A stretch of 64,000 bases of DNA from Apteryx mantelli. Its lineage: Eukaryota; Chordata; Aves; Apterygiformes; Apterygidae. The stretch covers positions 1,736,001-1,800,000 of the forward strand of contig NC_090011.1 of the NCBI RefSeq assembly GCF_036417845.1, read 5' to 3'. A program made the translations under genes and the position numbers. The notes under the pieces were generated by a model that did no database searches, had not been told where the DNA came from, and was given only the letters and a program-made list of their open reading frames with translations. Below, in pieces: positions 44,790-55,300 of this stretch (position 1 is the stretch's first letter; each line of letters begins with the position of its first letter).

Positions 44790-45145
44790 CTGGCCCACCC
44801 CACTTGGCCCCACGTAAAAGCTCGGCCCAAGACGTCTCCTGCGAGCAGGACGCGGCAGGCAGAGCTGGACGGGGTGCCACAAGCTCCTCTCCAAGAGCCA
44901 CATTTCCACTTCACTTCTCTCTCCTGCTCCGCGAGGGTTTCAGTTCATGGGCTTTCCACCTTCCCTTTCCTCCCTGTGCCTTGCCTCCGGCCCTTTGCTC
45001 TCCTCGGATGGGCCTGGAGCTGCTTCAAGTGTCTGAGACCCTCAGGCATGCATTTCTCGCTTTCCTTTGGCTTCACACCCTTTGGCTTTTGCCACGTGCA
45101 GGGAGGAGCAGAAATGGCAAGGACTTGCTGGGGGGTGGGAAGATG
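44790..45145 (-). repeat. Inverted partial copy of the dispersed segment
   Basis: Reverse complement of about 35585-35930 and 40088-40430, including GCAAGTCCTTGCCATTTCTG read on the minus strand near 45110-45125. More diverged than the other copies, so older. Confidence 0.8.
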
Positions 45146-45884
45146 CTGGAAACGGAGCTCCAGAATGGGTGACATTTGGGGAGAGGGCGCTGGTGGCCGC
45201 GCCGAGCGGTCTTCATCCTGCGTGCTTTGGAGGGGAGACAGGGACTGAGCACCCACTTTGTGCACGAACACTCCCAGATCTGCACACGCGCGTGCAAACA
45301 CTTGTGCGTGGTGGGGCTCCCCATCCCCATGCTGTTAGAAACCCGCATTAGGCAGCTGGAGTCCTGGTGATGGTCCTCCACGCTACTTTTGAAGCAATCC
45401 GTCCTGCGTGTTTCTCCAGCAGCCTCCCGAAATTCAGACCCAACTCTTTGGCCCCTACGAGGAGATCCCGGGCCACGCCGCCTGCCCAGGCAGCGTTTTC
45501 CTCCAGCAATGCCGTTCCGGGGATGCTCTGGGTGCTGCTGGAGCTGTGGGTCTCCCCACAGTGGGGTCGGGTTGTGAGAGGCCCCTCCACTCGCGACGTG
45601 TCCAGTGCCACGGGAAATGCTGGCATAGTCCCGCAGGATCCTTCAGGCACATGGAGAAAGGCGGCCACGGCCGGAAGGATTGCAACGGGCTCCTCCACCC
45701 ACGGAGCCGGTGCAGGAAACTCCATCCACAGCTGGTGGGATCCAGACGAGACGGGCTGGGATGCGGCAGAGGGGTGAAAACAAAGCGGAAGAGCTGGCCG
45801 TACGTTTCCCACAAATCCTCCTTATGGACCAGGATGATTTTAGCACGAAGCGCGGCCGTGGTAGGAGCTTCCCGTCTTGGGAGG

Positions 45885-46115
45885 TCTCCAGGGAGAAGAA
45901 GGAGGAGAAGAGAAGCTGCTTTGACTGAGCACCTCATGTCGTCTGCTAGGTGTGCTCTTCCCATCCGGCGCCTTTGCTTCCTGCTGCCTACATCAGCATG
46001 TTCTCAAATTCCATTCGGGGCACCATAATGCCGTGTCGTACGGCTCCTTATCCGCCTGGGGCGTTAGGAGCGCTGTGATTCCGTTGAGCTTTGGTGGCTG
46101 GAGGACGAAGGCATC
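45885..46115. repeat. Partial copy of the primer-site-containing block
   Basis: Same orientation and close sequence to 38260-38492 (GGAGAAGAGAAGCTGCTTTG, then ATTCCATTCGGGGCACCA). Contains the complement of TGGTGCCCCGAATGG near 46010-46025. It marks the right end of the repeat nest. Confidence 0.85.
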
Positions 46116-46310
46116 CAGGGGCCCCAAACCGGCCCCCAACCCCAAGAGAACCCCAGGCGTCCGGGTTCCCCTTCCCGGTGCCCAACCTCGTAGCAGCCAG
46201 CAGCGAATCGCACCCCAGGAGCTCCCAGTCTGGGACTGGGGGGCACCGGTTAGTCCCCATACCCTAGGAACCAGCCGAGGTGGGGGGGGGCAAGTAAAGA
46301 ACGTGCGGCC

Positions 46311-46316
46311 TTTATT
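46311..46316 (-). promoter_or_regulatory. CHMP2A: Likely poly(A) signal of CHMP2A
   Basis: Plus CCTTTATTGCCCC gives AATAAAGG on the minus strand, about 820 bp after the CHMP2A stop. The 3' UTR would then contain both minisatellites at 46.33-47.11 kb. Confidence 0.55.
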
Positions 46317-46329
46317 GCCCCCGTGGTGG

Positions 46330-46650
46330 GCTGAACTGCCCCGGAGAAAACAAATACCCCAAGAGGGGGCAAATAACCCAAAGCAGGGAGTAAATACCCC
46401 CAGGGGGGCAGAAATAACCCAAGAGGGGGAAAATTACCTGGAGAAGGGAGCAAATATCCTTGGGTGGGGGGGCAAATGCCCCCCAAAAACTGGGAAAATA
46501 CCCCACAGCAGTGCAACGGATACTCCGTGGGAGGAAATACCCCCGGGGGGGGCACAAATACTCCAAGAGGAGGCAAATACCCCAGTGGAGGAGGGCAGAT
46601 ACCCCCAGGGGGGCAAATACCCCCGGGGGGGGGGGCAAGGCCCCGTAGTG
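46330..46650. repeat. ~23-bp minisatellite, GGGGGCAAATACCCC
   Basis: About a dozen imperfect copies of a unit with an inner palindrome (GGGG...AAATA...CCCC). Each copy could fold as a small hairpin in RNA. Confidence 0.92.
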
Positions 46651-46689
46651 TGTCTGTGATGCCCCCCCCAGCCACAGAGGGCAGGGCAG

Positions 46690-47110
46690 GGTCAAGGGTC
46701 ACTGGGGTCAGCCCCAGGGGGCCTGTTTGGGTGACACAGGTCACCATAGGTCAAGGCCATGGGTCAGGGGTCAGCCCTGGGGTCAAGAGTCACCAGAAGG
46801 CCGGGGAAGGGGGGTCAGGGGTTGCAGGTCACTGTCGGTGACCCTGGGGCAGGGTCGGAGGTCGCCACGGGGTCGGGGCAGAGATTGCAGGTCACCGGGG
46901 GGTCGCACAGGGTCAGAGGTCGCTGTGGCGCAGCCCCAGGGTCGCAGGTCACCGGGGGTCGACCCCGGGGTCGCAGGTCACCGGGGGGCAGCCGTGGGGT
47001 CGCAGGTCACCAGGGGCCGACCCCGGGGTCGCAGGTCACCACGGGTCAACGCCGGGGGCCGCCGGTCGCCGCGGGCTGCCGGGGAGCAGGGTCGGAGGTC
47101 GCCGCGGATC
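46690..47110. repeat. GGTCA-rich minisatellite
   Basis: Imperfect 20-30 bp units around GTCGCAGGTCACCGGGG. The array runs up to the last CHMP2A exon and so would be in its 3' UTR. It contains many AGGTCA hexamers. Confidence 0.9.
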
Positions 47111-47136
47111 ACGGCCCGGGGTCGGGGGGTCGGAGG

Positions 47137-50004
47137 TCAGTCCCGGCGCAGGTTCTTGAGCCGCTCCTCCAGGTCGGCGTCGGCGTCGGCCAAGGCGGCT
47201 GCGGCCTCGGGCGCCCGCCCCTCCCCCGCTGCCAGCGACCCCCCCGGCGGGGGCAGCGCTGGGGGCAAAGGGCGAAGGTCAAAGGTTGGGGGGGGGGGCG
47301 GCAATCCCAGGTGACCCCCTTCCCCCCTCCTCCCGGCCACCCCGAACCCGAACGCCCCACAACTGCCCCCCCAGAGCCCCAAATACCCCCCCCCAGTTAC
47401 CCCTCCAACCCCTCATCTGCCCCCCAAATCCTGCCCCGGACTCCTGAAATACCCCCTCGATCCCCTCCGATACCCCCCAGACCCCCAGGTGACCCCATTA
47501 CCCCCTGGTTACGCCTCAAATACCCCCCCTAGACCCCCATCTGCCCCAAAGTTACCCCCCAAATATTCCCCCGGATCCTTACGTGCTCCCACAGTTCCAC
47601 CCCGAACCCCCCCAAATACTCCCCAGACCCCCACATTATCCCCCAGACCCTCACTTCCACCTGGCTTCCCCCCCCCCCAAGATCTCCCAAATAGCCCCCA
47701 GGTATCCCCCAAATCCCCCCTCCCCAGACTCCCCGTTACCCAACGGCCCCACTCACTGGCCAGCTCGTCGGTGAGGGTCAAGCCCAGCTCGTCCAGCACT
47801 TGCGACACCACCGCGTCGCTGGTGGGGAGGACGGGGTGGTCAGGGGTCGCCCTGAGACCCTTGACTCCCCCTGTGTCGCCCCTGTCCCTCCCCCCGAGGG
47901 TCTCCAACCTGCCCCATCCCTCCTCGGGGGTCCTCGAGCCCCCAGTGTCCCCTGTCACCCCTCGCGGTGTCCTTGACTTGCCCTGTTCCCCCTCAATTGT
48001 GCCTGGTGTCTCCCCAGCGTCTGTTGTCTTGCTCTTCTCTGTTTCCTCCTCCCCCGTGTCACCTCGTGCCCCCACATCCATGTCCTCATCCTCTTTTCCC
48101 TCTCACCTCTCCTCCTCATCATCCTCGTCTCCCATGGCGTCGTCGATGGCGTCGTTCATCAGTTCCTCCTTCATGTCCATGATCTCCGCCTGCTTCTCGA
48201 ACTCCATCATGATCTTCTGGATCTGCGGCAGCTTCAGCTGGGGGGACACGGGGACACGGCACGTGGCATGTGGGAATACAGCATGTCCCTGCAGCACCTG
48301 GGGCAGCTCAGGGTGGTCACAGCCTTTGGGACATCCCCTGCTGCCATTCTTGGTGGCCACGGCCTTGGGTACGCCATGACCACATTGGGCAGTTTGTGGT
48401 GGCCATGGCCTTGGAGATGTCCCCTGGGGCAGCTCATGATGGTTATGGTCTTAGGAACGTCCCCATGTTCATCCACGCAGTTCACGATGGCCACGGTCTC
48501 AGGATCATTGTCACGGCCACCCCGAGCAAGTTGAGGTGATCACAACCTCGGACACATCCCTATGGATGCCCAGGGCAGCTTGTGATGGCCACGGCCTTGG
48601 GGATGTCACCGTGATCACCTCAGTGCAGATCACAACGGCCACATTCCCGAGGCAGCTCATGGTGGCCACCGTCACACAGACATCCCCACGGTCACCCTGG
48701 GGAAACTAGGGGTGGCCGTGCCCATGGGGACATCCCCACAACCACCTCAGGGCAGCTCACAACGGCTACAGCCTTGGGGACGCCGCCCTGGACTCCTCGT
48801 GGTAGCCACGTTCTCAAGCACATCCACGCAGCCACCTCGGAAAGCTCATGGTGGTCACAGCCTCAGGGATGTCCCCTGGGCAGCTCACAGTGGCCGTTAT
48901 CTCAGGGACATCCCCACGGCCATCCAGGGGCAGCTCATGGTGGCTACAGCCTTGGGGATATCCCCACGGGCACCCACCTGCCGGTTCATGGTGGCCATAG
49001 CCTTCGTGACGCCTTTCATGGCCTGGGCCATGGAGTTGTTGGACTTGAGGGTCTGGATCTTGAGGGACACGGCTTGAACGTTGGCCCTCATGGTGATGAA
49101 CTTCTTCACGTAGCGCCGCGTCCGCACTAGGTCCTTCGCCATGATCTTCACGGCGTCCTGTGGGCCAGGGGACCTCAGGTGGCCACAGGGTCCGTGGGGA
49201 TCCCCAGAGCCCTGAGGGATCTCCACAGACCCCTCCACATCTCCTAGTGCCCACCACAGTGGCTGGGCCCCCCCGTTCTGTTCCTTGGTCCCCTCCATGT
49301 CCCCCAGTTTCCTCTGCGCCCTTTACTCCCCACTTCGGTGCCCTGGTCCCCTCCATGTCTCTGGTACTCTCCACCTCTCCTGGTCCCCACCATGGTCCTC
49401 TGGTCACCCCCATGTTCCCCAGTCCTCACCAAGCCCCTGGTCCCTTCTGCGTTCTTTTGTCCCCACTGCAGCGCCCTGGTCCCTTCTATGTCCCCTGATC
49501 CCTCCTGCATCCCCTTGTCCCCACCACAGTCCCCACCACAGCACCGTGGTCCCCTCCGCATCACCCAGACCCCACACGAGTCCCAGTCCCCTCTGTGTCC
49601 CCTGGTCCCCTCCATGTCCCCTAGCCACCTCCATGTCCCTTCATCCCCACCACAGTCCCCTCCATGTCCCCAAGTCCCCACCACAGTGCTCTGATCCCCT
49701 CCACGTCCTCTGGTCCCCTCCAAGCGTCCCGGTTCCTGCCATGTCCTCCGGTCCTCTCCACGTCCCCTGCTCTGCCCTGAGGTCCCCTGGTCCCTCCAGG
49801 CGCCCTAAGTCCCCACCACGGTGTCCCTCCCCTCACCATCTGCCCCTGCTTGGCCATCTTCTTGATGTCGACGATGATCTTCTTCTCCTGCGCCTCCAGC
49901 TTCTGGCGCTCGCGGTCCAGCTCCCGCATGGCCCGGGCCAGCGCCCGCTGGTTCTGCCGCAGCAGCTCCTCCGGCGTCTTCCGGCGCCCGAACAGCAAGT
50001 CCAT
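47137..50004 (-). CDS. CHMP2A: CHMP2A, ESCRT-III subunit
   Basis: Five coding exons: 50004-49837, 49157-48978, 48237-48107, 47818-47757 and 47258-47137. Total 663 bp, 220 aa, against 222 in human (from memory). The protein starts MDLLFGRRKTPEELLRQNQR and contains VDIKKMAKQGQM, SNNSMAQAMKGVTKAMATMN, ELMNDAIDDAMGDEDDEEES and the C-terminal LADADADLEERLKNLRRD, which is the MIT-interacting motif helix. CHMP2A co-polymerises with CHMP3/CHMP4 on membranes and recruits VPS4 for scission in multivesicular-body sorting, abscission and envelope repair. The start was chosen to match the conserved family N-terminus; upstream in-frame Met residues (MSPDPAAI) are not conserved. Divergence is confined to the linker ATLPPPGGSLAAGEGRAPEA. 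Introns are filled with minisatellites. Confidence 0.97.
47380..47755. repeat. C-rich minisatellite in last CHMP2A intron
   Basis: Imperfect repeats of CCCCCAGACCCC/AAATACCCCCC in 15-25 bp units. The transcribed strand product is G-rich. Confidence 0.8.
48240..48965. repeat. ~45-60 bp minisatellite in CHMP2A intron
   Basis: Degenerate units with GGCAGCTCATGGTGGCCAC, then GGCCTTGGGGA and CATCCCCA. About a dozen copies fill almost the whole intron between 48978 and 48237. Confidence 0.88.
49170..49830. repeat. ~35-bp minisatellite in CHMP2A intron 1
   Basis: Units such as CTGGTCCCCTCCATGTCCCC and CCCCACCACAGTGCCCTGGT repeat about fifteen to twenty times with many point differences. Confidence 0.9.
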
Positions 50005-50639
50005 GATGGCGGCGGGGTCTGGGGACATGAGGGTGGGGGGGACATGGGGGGGGGGATCCGATGAGGCCGTGCCGGGATCTGCACCAGGCCCCCGCTGCCC
50101 CTGGGCTCAGCATGACTCCAGGAGCCTTTAACGTCCCCTGGGGGTCTGGGTCCTCCCAGCCCCATTAACGCCCCCGGGGGGGGGTTTAGCTGCCCCCAAC
50201 TCCCGCCCCCCCAAACCCATTTACACCCCACAAGGCCCAGCTGCCCCCTTCCCCCCCCCCACCGCAGCCGCTTACACCTCAGGCTCCGCCCTTCCACCCC
50301 CAGGCCCCGCCCCATCACCACGGCAACAGGAAGCCCAGCCAATCGCCAGGCAACGAGGGGCAAGAAGCCCCGCCCCCTTCAGGCCTCCCGCCTGCCCAGA
50401 GCGGCCCCGCCCTCCTCTCTGTGGTGCTCCCCAGGATGCTACACACACACCCCCGCACCCCCCACACACCCCCACCCTTCCTCTCTATCGTTCTTCTCCT
50501 CCCAGACTGGCTCCTGAAATTAGACAAGCCGGTGCTGAGTCTATGATCCACTCATTGCCAACTCTATGATCGAGGCATAGAGCGCCCCTCTCTGGTCCTT
50601 CTGCAGGGACCCTGCCCCTCTCTATGGTTCCCCCTCCCT

Positions 50640-51245
50640 ACCCCCCCCGCTTCTCTCTTATGGACCCGGGAGCCCAACCGCCCCCGGGGGCCTCGGCCGC
50701 TCTCTATAGTCGCTCCCCCGTCCCCCCTCCCGTAGAGTCCCTTCTGGCCCCCCTCTATGACCCACGTCCCCCCCGGAGGTCCCGGGTCCTCTCTATGGTC
50801 CCGGGCCCTTCTCCCCTCCCCTGTGCTGTCCCGCTCCCCGGTACCGAGCGCCTCCAGCTCGCCCCTCTCTATAGTTCCCCCCGGAACAGGGCGCTTCTAG
50901 CCCTCCACCTCCCCGCCCCGCTCTATGGTCCCCCGATACCGGGCCCCACTAGACCCCCCGCCCCACTCTACAGTCCCCCGGTACCGGGCCCCTCTAGGAC
51001 AACCTCCCCCCCCCCGCCCCTCTCTATGGTCCCCCGGTACCAAGCCCCTCTAAACTCCCCGCCCCGCTCTATGGTCCCCCAGTACAGGGCCCCTCTAGAC
51101 CTCCCGCCCCTCTCTATGATCCCGTCGTACCGGGCCCCTCTAGACGCCCCCCCGCTCCGCTCTACGGTCCCCTGGTACCGGCCCCCCCAGTTCCCCCGCC
51201 CCTCTCTATGATCCCCCGGTACCGGGCCCCTCTAGACGCCTGCCC
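50640..51245. repeat. ~50-bp minisatellite with CCCGGTACCGGGCCCC core
   Basis: About ten units of CTCTATGGTCCCCCGGTACCGGGCCCCTCTAGA type, upstream of CHMP2A. The core is palindromic around GGTACC. The same core is found in the 57.1-57.7 kb array in the UBE2M intron. Confidence 0.92.
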
Positions 51246-51310
51246 CCCCGACCCCTCACCCCGATCCTTCCGCGTCTCCCGGTTTTTCCCGTGCACTTCC
51301 GCAAACTCCG

Positions 51311-51318
51311 TGACGTCA
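51311..51318. promoter_or_regulatory. Perfect CRE palindrome TGACGTCA
   Basis: TGACGTCA sits in a non-repetitive, CpG-rich island (about 51260-51500) between two minisatellites. GTCACATGAC lies 14 bp further right. The combination suggests a promoter, possibly for CHMP2A (1.3 kb away on the minus strand) or for an unannotated transcript. Confidence 0.5.
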
Positions 51319-51332
51319 CACGGCCGTTTCGG

Positions 51333-51479
51333 TCACATGACGGGGAAGGACGCCACCGCCCCGCCTTCCCGCAGGTTCAACCATAGAGACAGAGCGGCAA
51401 GAGCGGCCCCAGCGAGCGTGCCGATCACCGGTGCGGCTAGCGAGAGGCCGGGAAACGTCACTTCCTGCCCGGCGAGCAT
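51333..51479 (-). CDS. Candidate 48-aa transmembrane microprotein
   Basis: Minus-strand frame from ATG 51479 to TGA 51333, beginning MLAGQEVTFPGLSLAAPVIG and continuing through a clear hydrophobic helix to LSLWLNLREGG. It lies in the only non-repetitive CpG island between CHMP2A and UBE2M. I do not recognise it. Ala/Leu-rich frames arise easily in CpG islands, so this is only a candidate. Confidence 0.25.
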   Translation of the reverse strand: MLAGQEVTFPGLSLAAPVIGTLAGAALAALSLWLNLREGGAVASFPVM

Positions 51480-51544
51480 CGAGAAGGACGCACCAGAGCG
51501 GTGCCTTCGGCGGGGACAGCGACCCCCCCCAGCAGGGAGGCGGC

Positions 51545-52020
51545 CGCGGGGACCGGGACATACTGGGATGTTCCAGGGGAACTGGGACATACTGGGAAGG
51601 AACTGGGACGTACCAGGGAGCACTGGGATGTACAGGAGGGAGAAACTGGAATGTTCTGGGACTCACTGGGACATACTGGAGGGGGGGACTGGGACATACA
51701 GGGGGTGGGGGGGGGACACTGGGAAATACTGGGGGGTCACCAGACACAGTGTGAGTGTGGGGGCAGGGGGTGAACTGGGAGCTGCTCAGTCACTGGGACA
51801 TACTGGGAGGGGGCACTGGCACACAGCAGGGGGACTGGGACACACTGGGGAAGAATAGGGCCATATTGCAGGGGGGGGATTGGGCCATACTGGGAACACT
51901 GGGACAAGGAACTAGGGCACATTGCGGGGGCAACCAAACATACTGGGGGGCACTGGGAGAAGATAGGGGCATACTGGGAGCAGCAGGGAGGGGAAACTGG
52001 GCATACTGGGGGCAACTGGG
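51545..52020. repeat. ~17/34-bp minisatellite, ACTGGGACATACTGGGA
   Basis: About twenty imperfect copies between the CRE island and the UBE2M 3' end. Confidence 0.93.
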
Positions 52021-52167
52021 AGGTCCAGGGCTGGGAAGATGCTCGCAGGGGCTCAGTCCCCCCTCCCCCCAGTTAAACCAGTAAGGCCCAACTGGTGCCA
52101 CCGCCAAAGGAAGCACAGACACGGAGTAGGAGGGGGGGGGGGAGCCGCCGCTCGTTACCGTCGCCCT

Positions 52168-52173
52168 TTAATT
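52168..52173 (-). promoter_or_regulatory. UBE2M: Possible variant poly(A) signal of UBE2M (ATTAAA)
   Basis: Plus CCCTTTAATTACC gives ATTAAA on the minus strand, about 145 bp past the UBE2M stop. No canonical AATAAA is seen nearby on that strand. Confidence 0.45.
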
Positions 52174-52314
52174 ACCCTCCGCGCTTGCGAACAGCCCCGG
52201 GGAAGGGGGGGGCGCGGGGAGGGGGGGGGCCCCCCCCCGCCCCCGGGGGGCAATAAATAGCGGGGGGGCGGGGGGCAGGGGCGGCCCGGACTGGGCGGAC
52301 TGGGCAGCCGAGGG

Positions 52315-55300
52315 CTACTTGAGGCAGCGCTCGAAGTAGGTGGCGCCGACGTAGCCGCCGCGCAGCGAGCGCTGCACGTTCTGCTCGAAGAGGCGCCGGT
52401 TGCTCTGCAGCACCTCGGCCGCCTCCTTGTTCAGCGGGTCCTCGGGGTTCGGCTCCTGCGGGGAGACACGCGCGGCGTCAGCTTAGCTCCGGCTGCCCCC
52501 TCCCCGCGCCCCGCAACAGCCCCCTCGGGGCTCCGGGGACTCCCTGATACCCCCCCGATACCCCTTGATGCCCTTCGCACCTCCCTCTTCACCCGCTGGC
52601 GCTGCTTAACAGGCTCCTTCGTGCGCCCTGGGCCTTCTTAACGGGTGTTCAGTACTCCTTGGTACTCTTCGATACTCCCTGATACTCCTTAACACCCCTT
52701 ATACCTCCCTCAATACTCCCTGGTGCTGCTAAACAGGTCCCTTGATGCTCCCTGGTACTCCTCGATACTCCCTGATACTCCTTAACACCCCTTATACCTC
52801 TCTCAATACCCCCTGGTGCTGCTAAACAGGTCCCTTGGTGCTCCCTGGTACTCCTTGATACTCCCTGATAGCCCTTAATGCCCCTTATACTTCCCTCAAT
52901 ACCCCCTGGGGCTGCTAAATAGGTCCACTGATGCTCCCTGGTACTCCTCGATACTCCCAGATACCCCTTGACGCCCCTTGTACTTCCCTCAATACCCCCA
53001 GTGCTGCTTAACAGGTCCCTTGATGCTCCCTGGTACTCCTCGATGCTCCCTGGTACTCCTTAACATCCCTTATACCTCCCTCAATACCCCCTGGTGCTGC
53101 TAAACAGGTCCCTTGATGCTCCCTGGTACTCCTCGATACTCCCTGATACCCCTTAACGCCCCTTGTACTTCCCTCAGTACCCCCTGGTGCTGCTAAACAG
53201 GCCCCTTGACGCACCCTGGTACTCCTTAATGGGTCTTCATTGCTCCCTGGTACTCCTCAATACACCGTAACACTCCTCGCACCTCCCTCGATACTCCCGG
53301 TGCTGCTTAACAGGCCCCTTGATGCTCCCTGGTACTCCTTGACAGGTCCCTAAGGGCTCCCAGGAACTCTTCGACACCCCTGGTATCCATTAACACCCCC
53401 CCATACCTCCCTCAGTACCCTCTAATGCTCCTTAGCAGCCCCCTTGATACTCTGGTACTTCTTACCAGGTCCTTGGTACTCCCTGGTAGTCCGTAACAGC
53501 TCCTTCAATACTCAGTGGTACTCCTTGATACCCCCCGATACTCCTTAACACCCCACACCTCCCTCAATATCCCTTGGTGCTCCTTAGCAGCCCCCTCAAT
53601 ACTCCCTGGTACATGTTAACAGATGCCTCCATACTCCCTGGTACTCCTTAACAGTCCCCCCCAATACTCCTTTCTTGACAATACCTGCTGGTACTCCTAA
53701 GCAGCCCCTCAATACTCCCTGGTACTCCTTAACACTCCACATAGCAACCTCAGTACCTCCCCGATGCTCCTTAACACCCCCACTGATACTTCCTAATACT
53801 CTTTGGTATTCCTTGATACTCCTTAACCCCACCGGATACGCCTGATATTCCTTAGCACCCACTCATACCCCCCTCAATGCTCCTTAATACTCTCATACTC
53901 CTCTGATAATCCTTGCCACCCCTGATACTCCTAAATGCTCCCTTCAATACCCCTTGATGCCCCCTGGTACTCACTAAGACCCCCTGATACTCCCAATACT
54001 CCTTAACAGCCACTTTGATATACCCTCGAGCTCCTCGATACCCCACAATACCCCCACACCCCCTTGATACCCCTGGTACTCCTTAATAACCCTTAATATC
54101 CCCCTAAATACCCCTTTACACCCCGCAATATTCTCCTAGTACTCCTAAATACATCCTATGCTCCCCAGATCCCCTCAATACCCCGGTGATACCACTTAGT
54201 ACCCAGTCAATACTCCTTAAAAGCCTGATACTTCTCTTAAAAACCCTTATACTCTCTTTGACACCCCCAATACACTTTAACACCCCTGATACCCCTTAAT
54301 ACCCCCAATACACCCATCTACCCCACATGATACCCCCCCCAATACTTCTTAAAACCCTTTGAGTATTTTTTTTAAACGACCAGATACCACCCCAGGCCAA
54401 GAAAGCAGCTCCAGCCCAGAGTAACGGGACCTCCAGTATCCCATCAGCCCCCTCCCAGGGTAAATCCTTGTTGGGGGGGGTATTAACAGGAGACTGGAAA
54501 AGTTTTTGCCCCACACCTGGGGTAAATGGGGTCCCACAGCTGTTCTGGGGTTAAGGACAGGGTTTGGGGACAGCCTGGGGTGGCCTAGGGTCACTGGGAG
54601 CCACCGTGGGGTGTCCCAGGGCCATCAGGTGCCACTCAGCAGCATCCCAGGGACACCACGAGGTGTCCCAGGGTCACTGGATGCCCCTGCAGGATGTCCT
54701 GGGGCCACCCCAAGGTGACCCAAAGCCACCGGTTGCCCCCAGGAGGTTTCCAGGGCCACCCAATCCCCTGGAGAAGTATCCTAGGGCCACTGGGTATCCC
54801 AAGGCCACCAGGAGGTGCCTGAGGGCAATAGGACACCCGTATCGGGCATCCCAGGGGTGACATGGGGTGTCCCAGAGCCACCAGGTGCCCTTGCTGATGG
54901 TCCAGTGTCCAGGGACGACTGAGTGTCCTCACAGGGCATCCCAGAGCCACCCCAGAGCCACGGTGGGTGCCCCCCACCCCACCGGGTGCCCCCGAGGCAG
55001 TGACGCTCACCAGGAAGAGGTACTGCAGGCCGTAGATGATCGAGTTTATCGTCAGGACGGGCTTCCAGTCCTCTCTGGGGACAGAACTGGGCGTTAGCGG
55101 GGAACACGGCTCCCAGATCCAGCTGGGATGTGTCCATGGCCACCCCAGATGTGTCCCAGCCCAGGACCTGCCTGGTCACGGGGTGCTCAGGAGCAGCGCA
55201 CGGACCCAAGGCACCATGTGCCCCCTCTTCCCCTCCCTCATTGGCATTTGGGGGGTGGACGGGGACCGAGATCCAGCTGCGGCCACCCCAGACGTGTCCA

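Noticed and set aside
45348-45812. Minus-strand frame of 154 codons with mixed composition
   Set aside because: Less biased than other chance frames, but it lacks splice support and a recognisable motif, and a long plus-strand frame covers the same DNA.
52555-54330. Regular repeats with spacer-like parts, considered as a CRISPR-like array
   Set aside because: Vertebrate intron. Repeats and 'spacers' both decay gradually, there are no cas genes, and period and unit vary, so this is a minisatellite.
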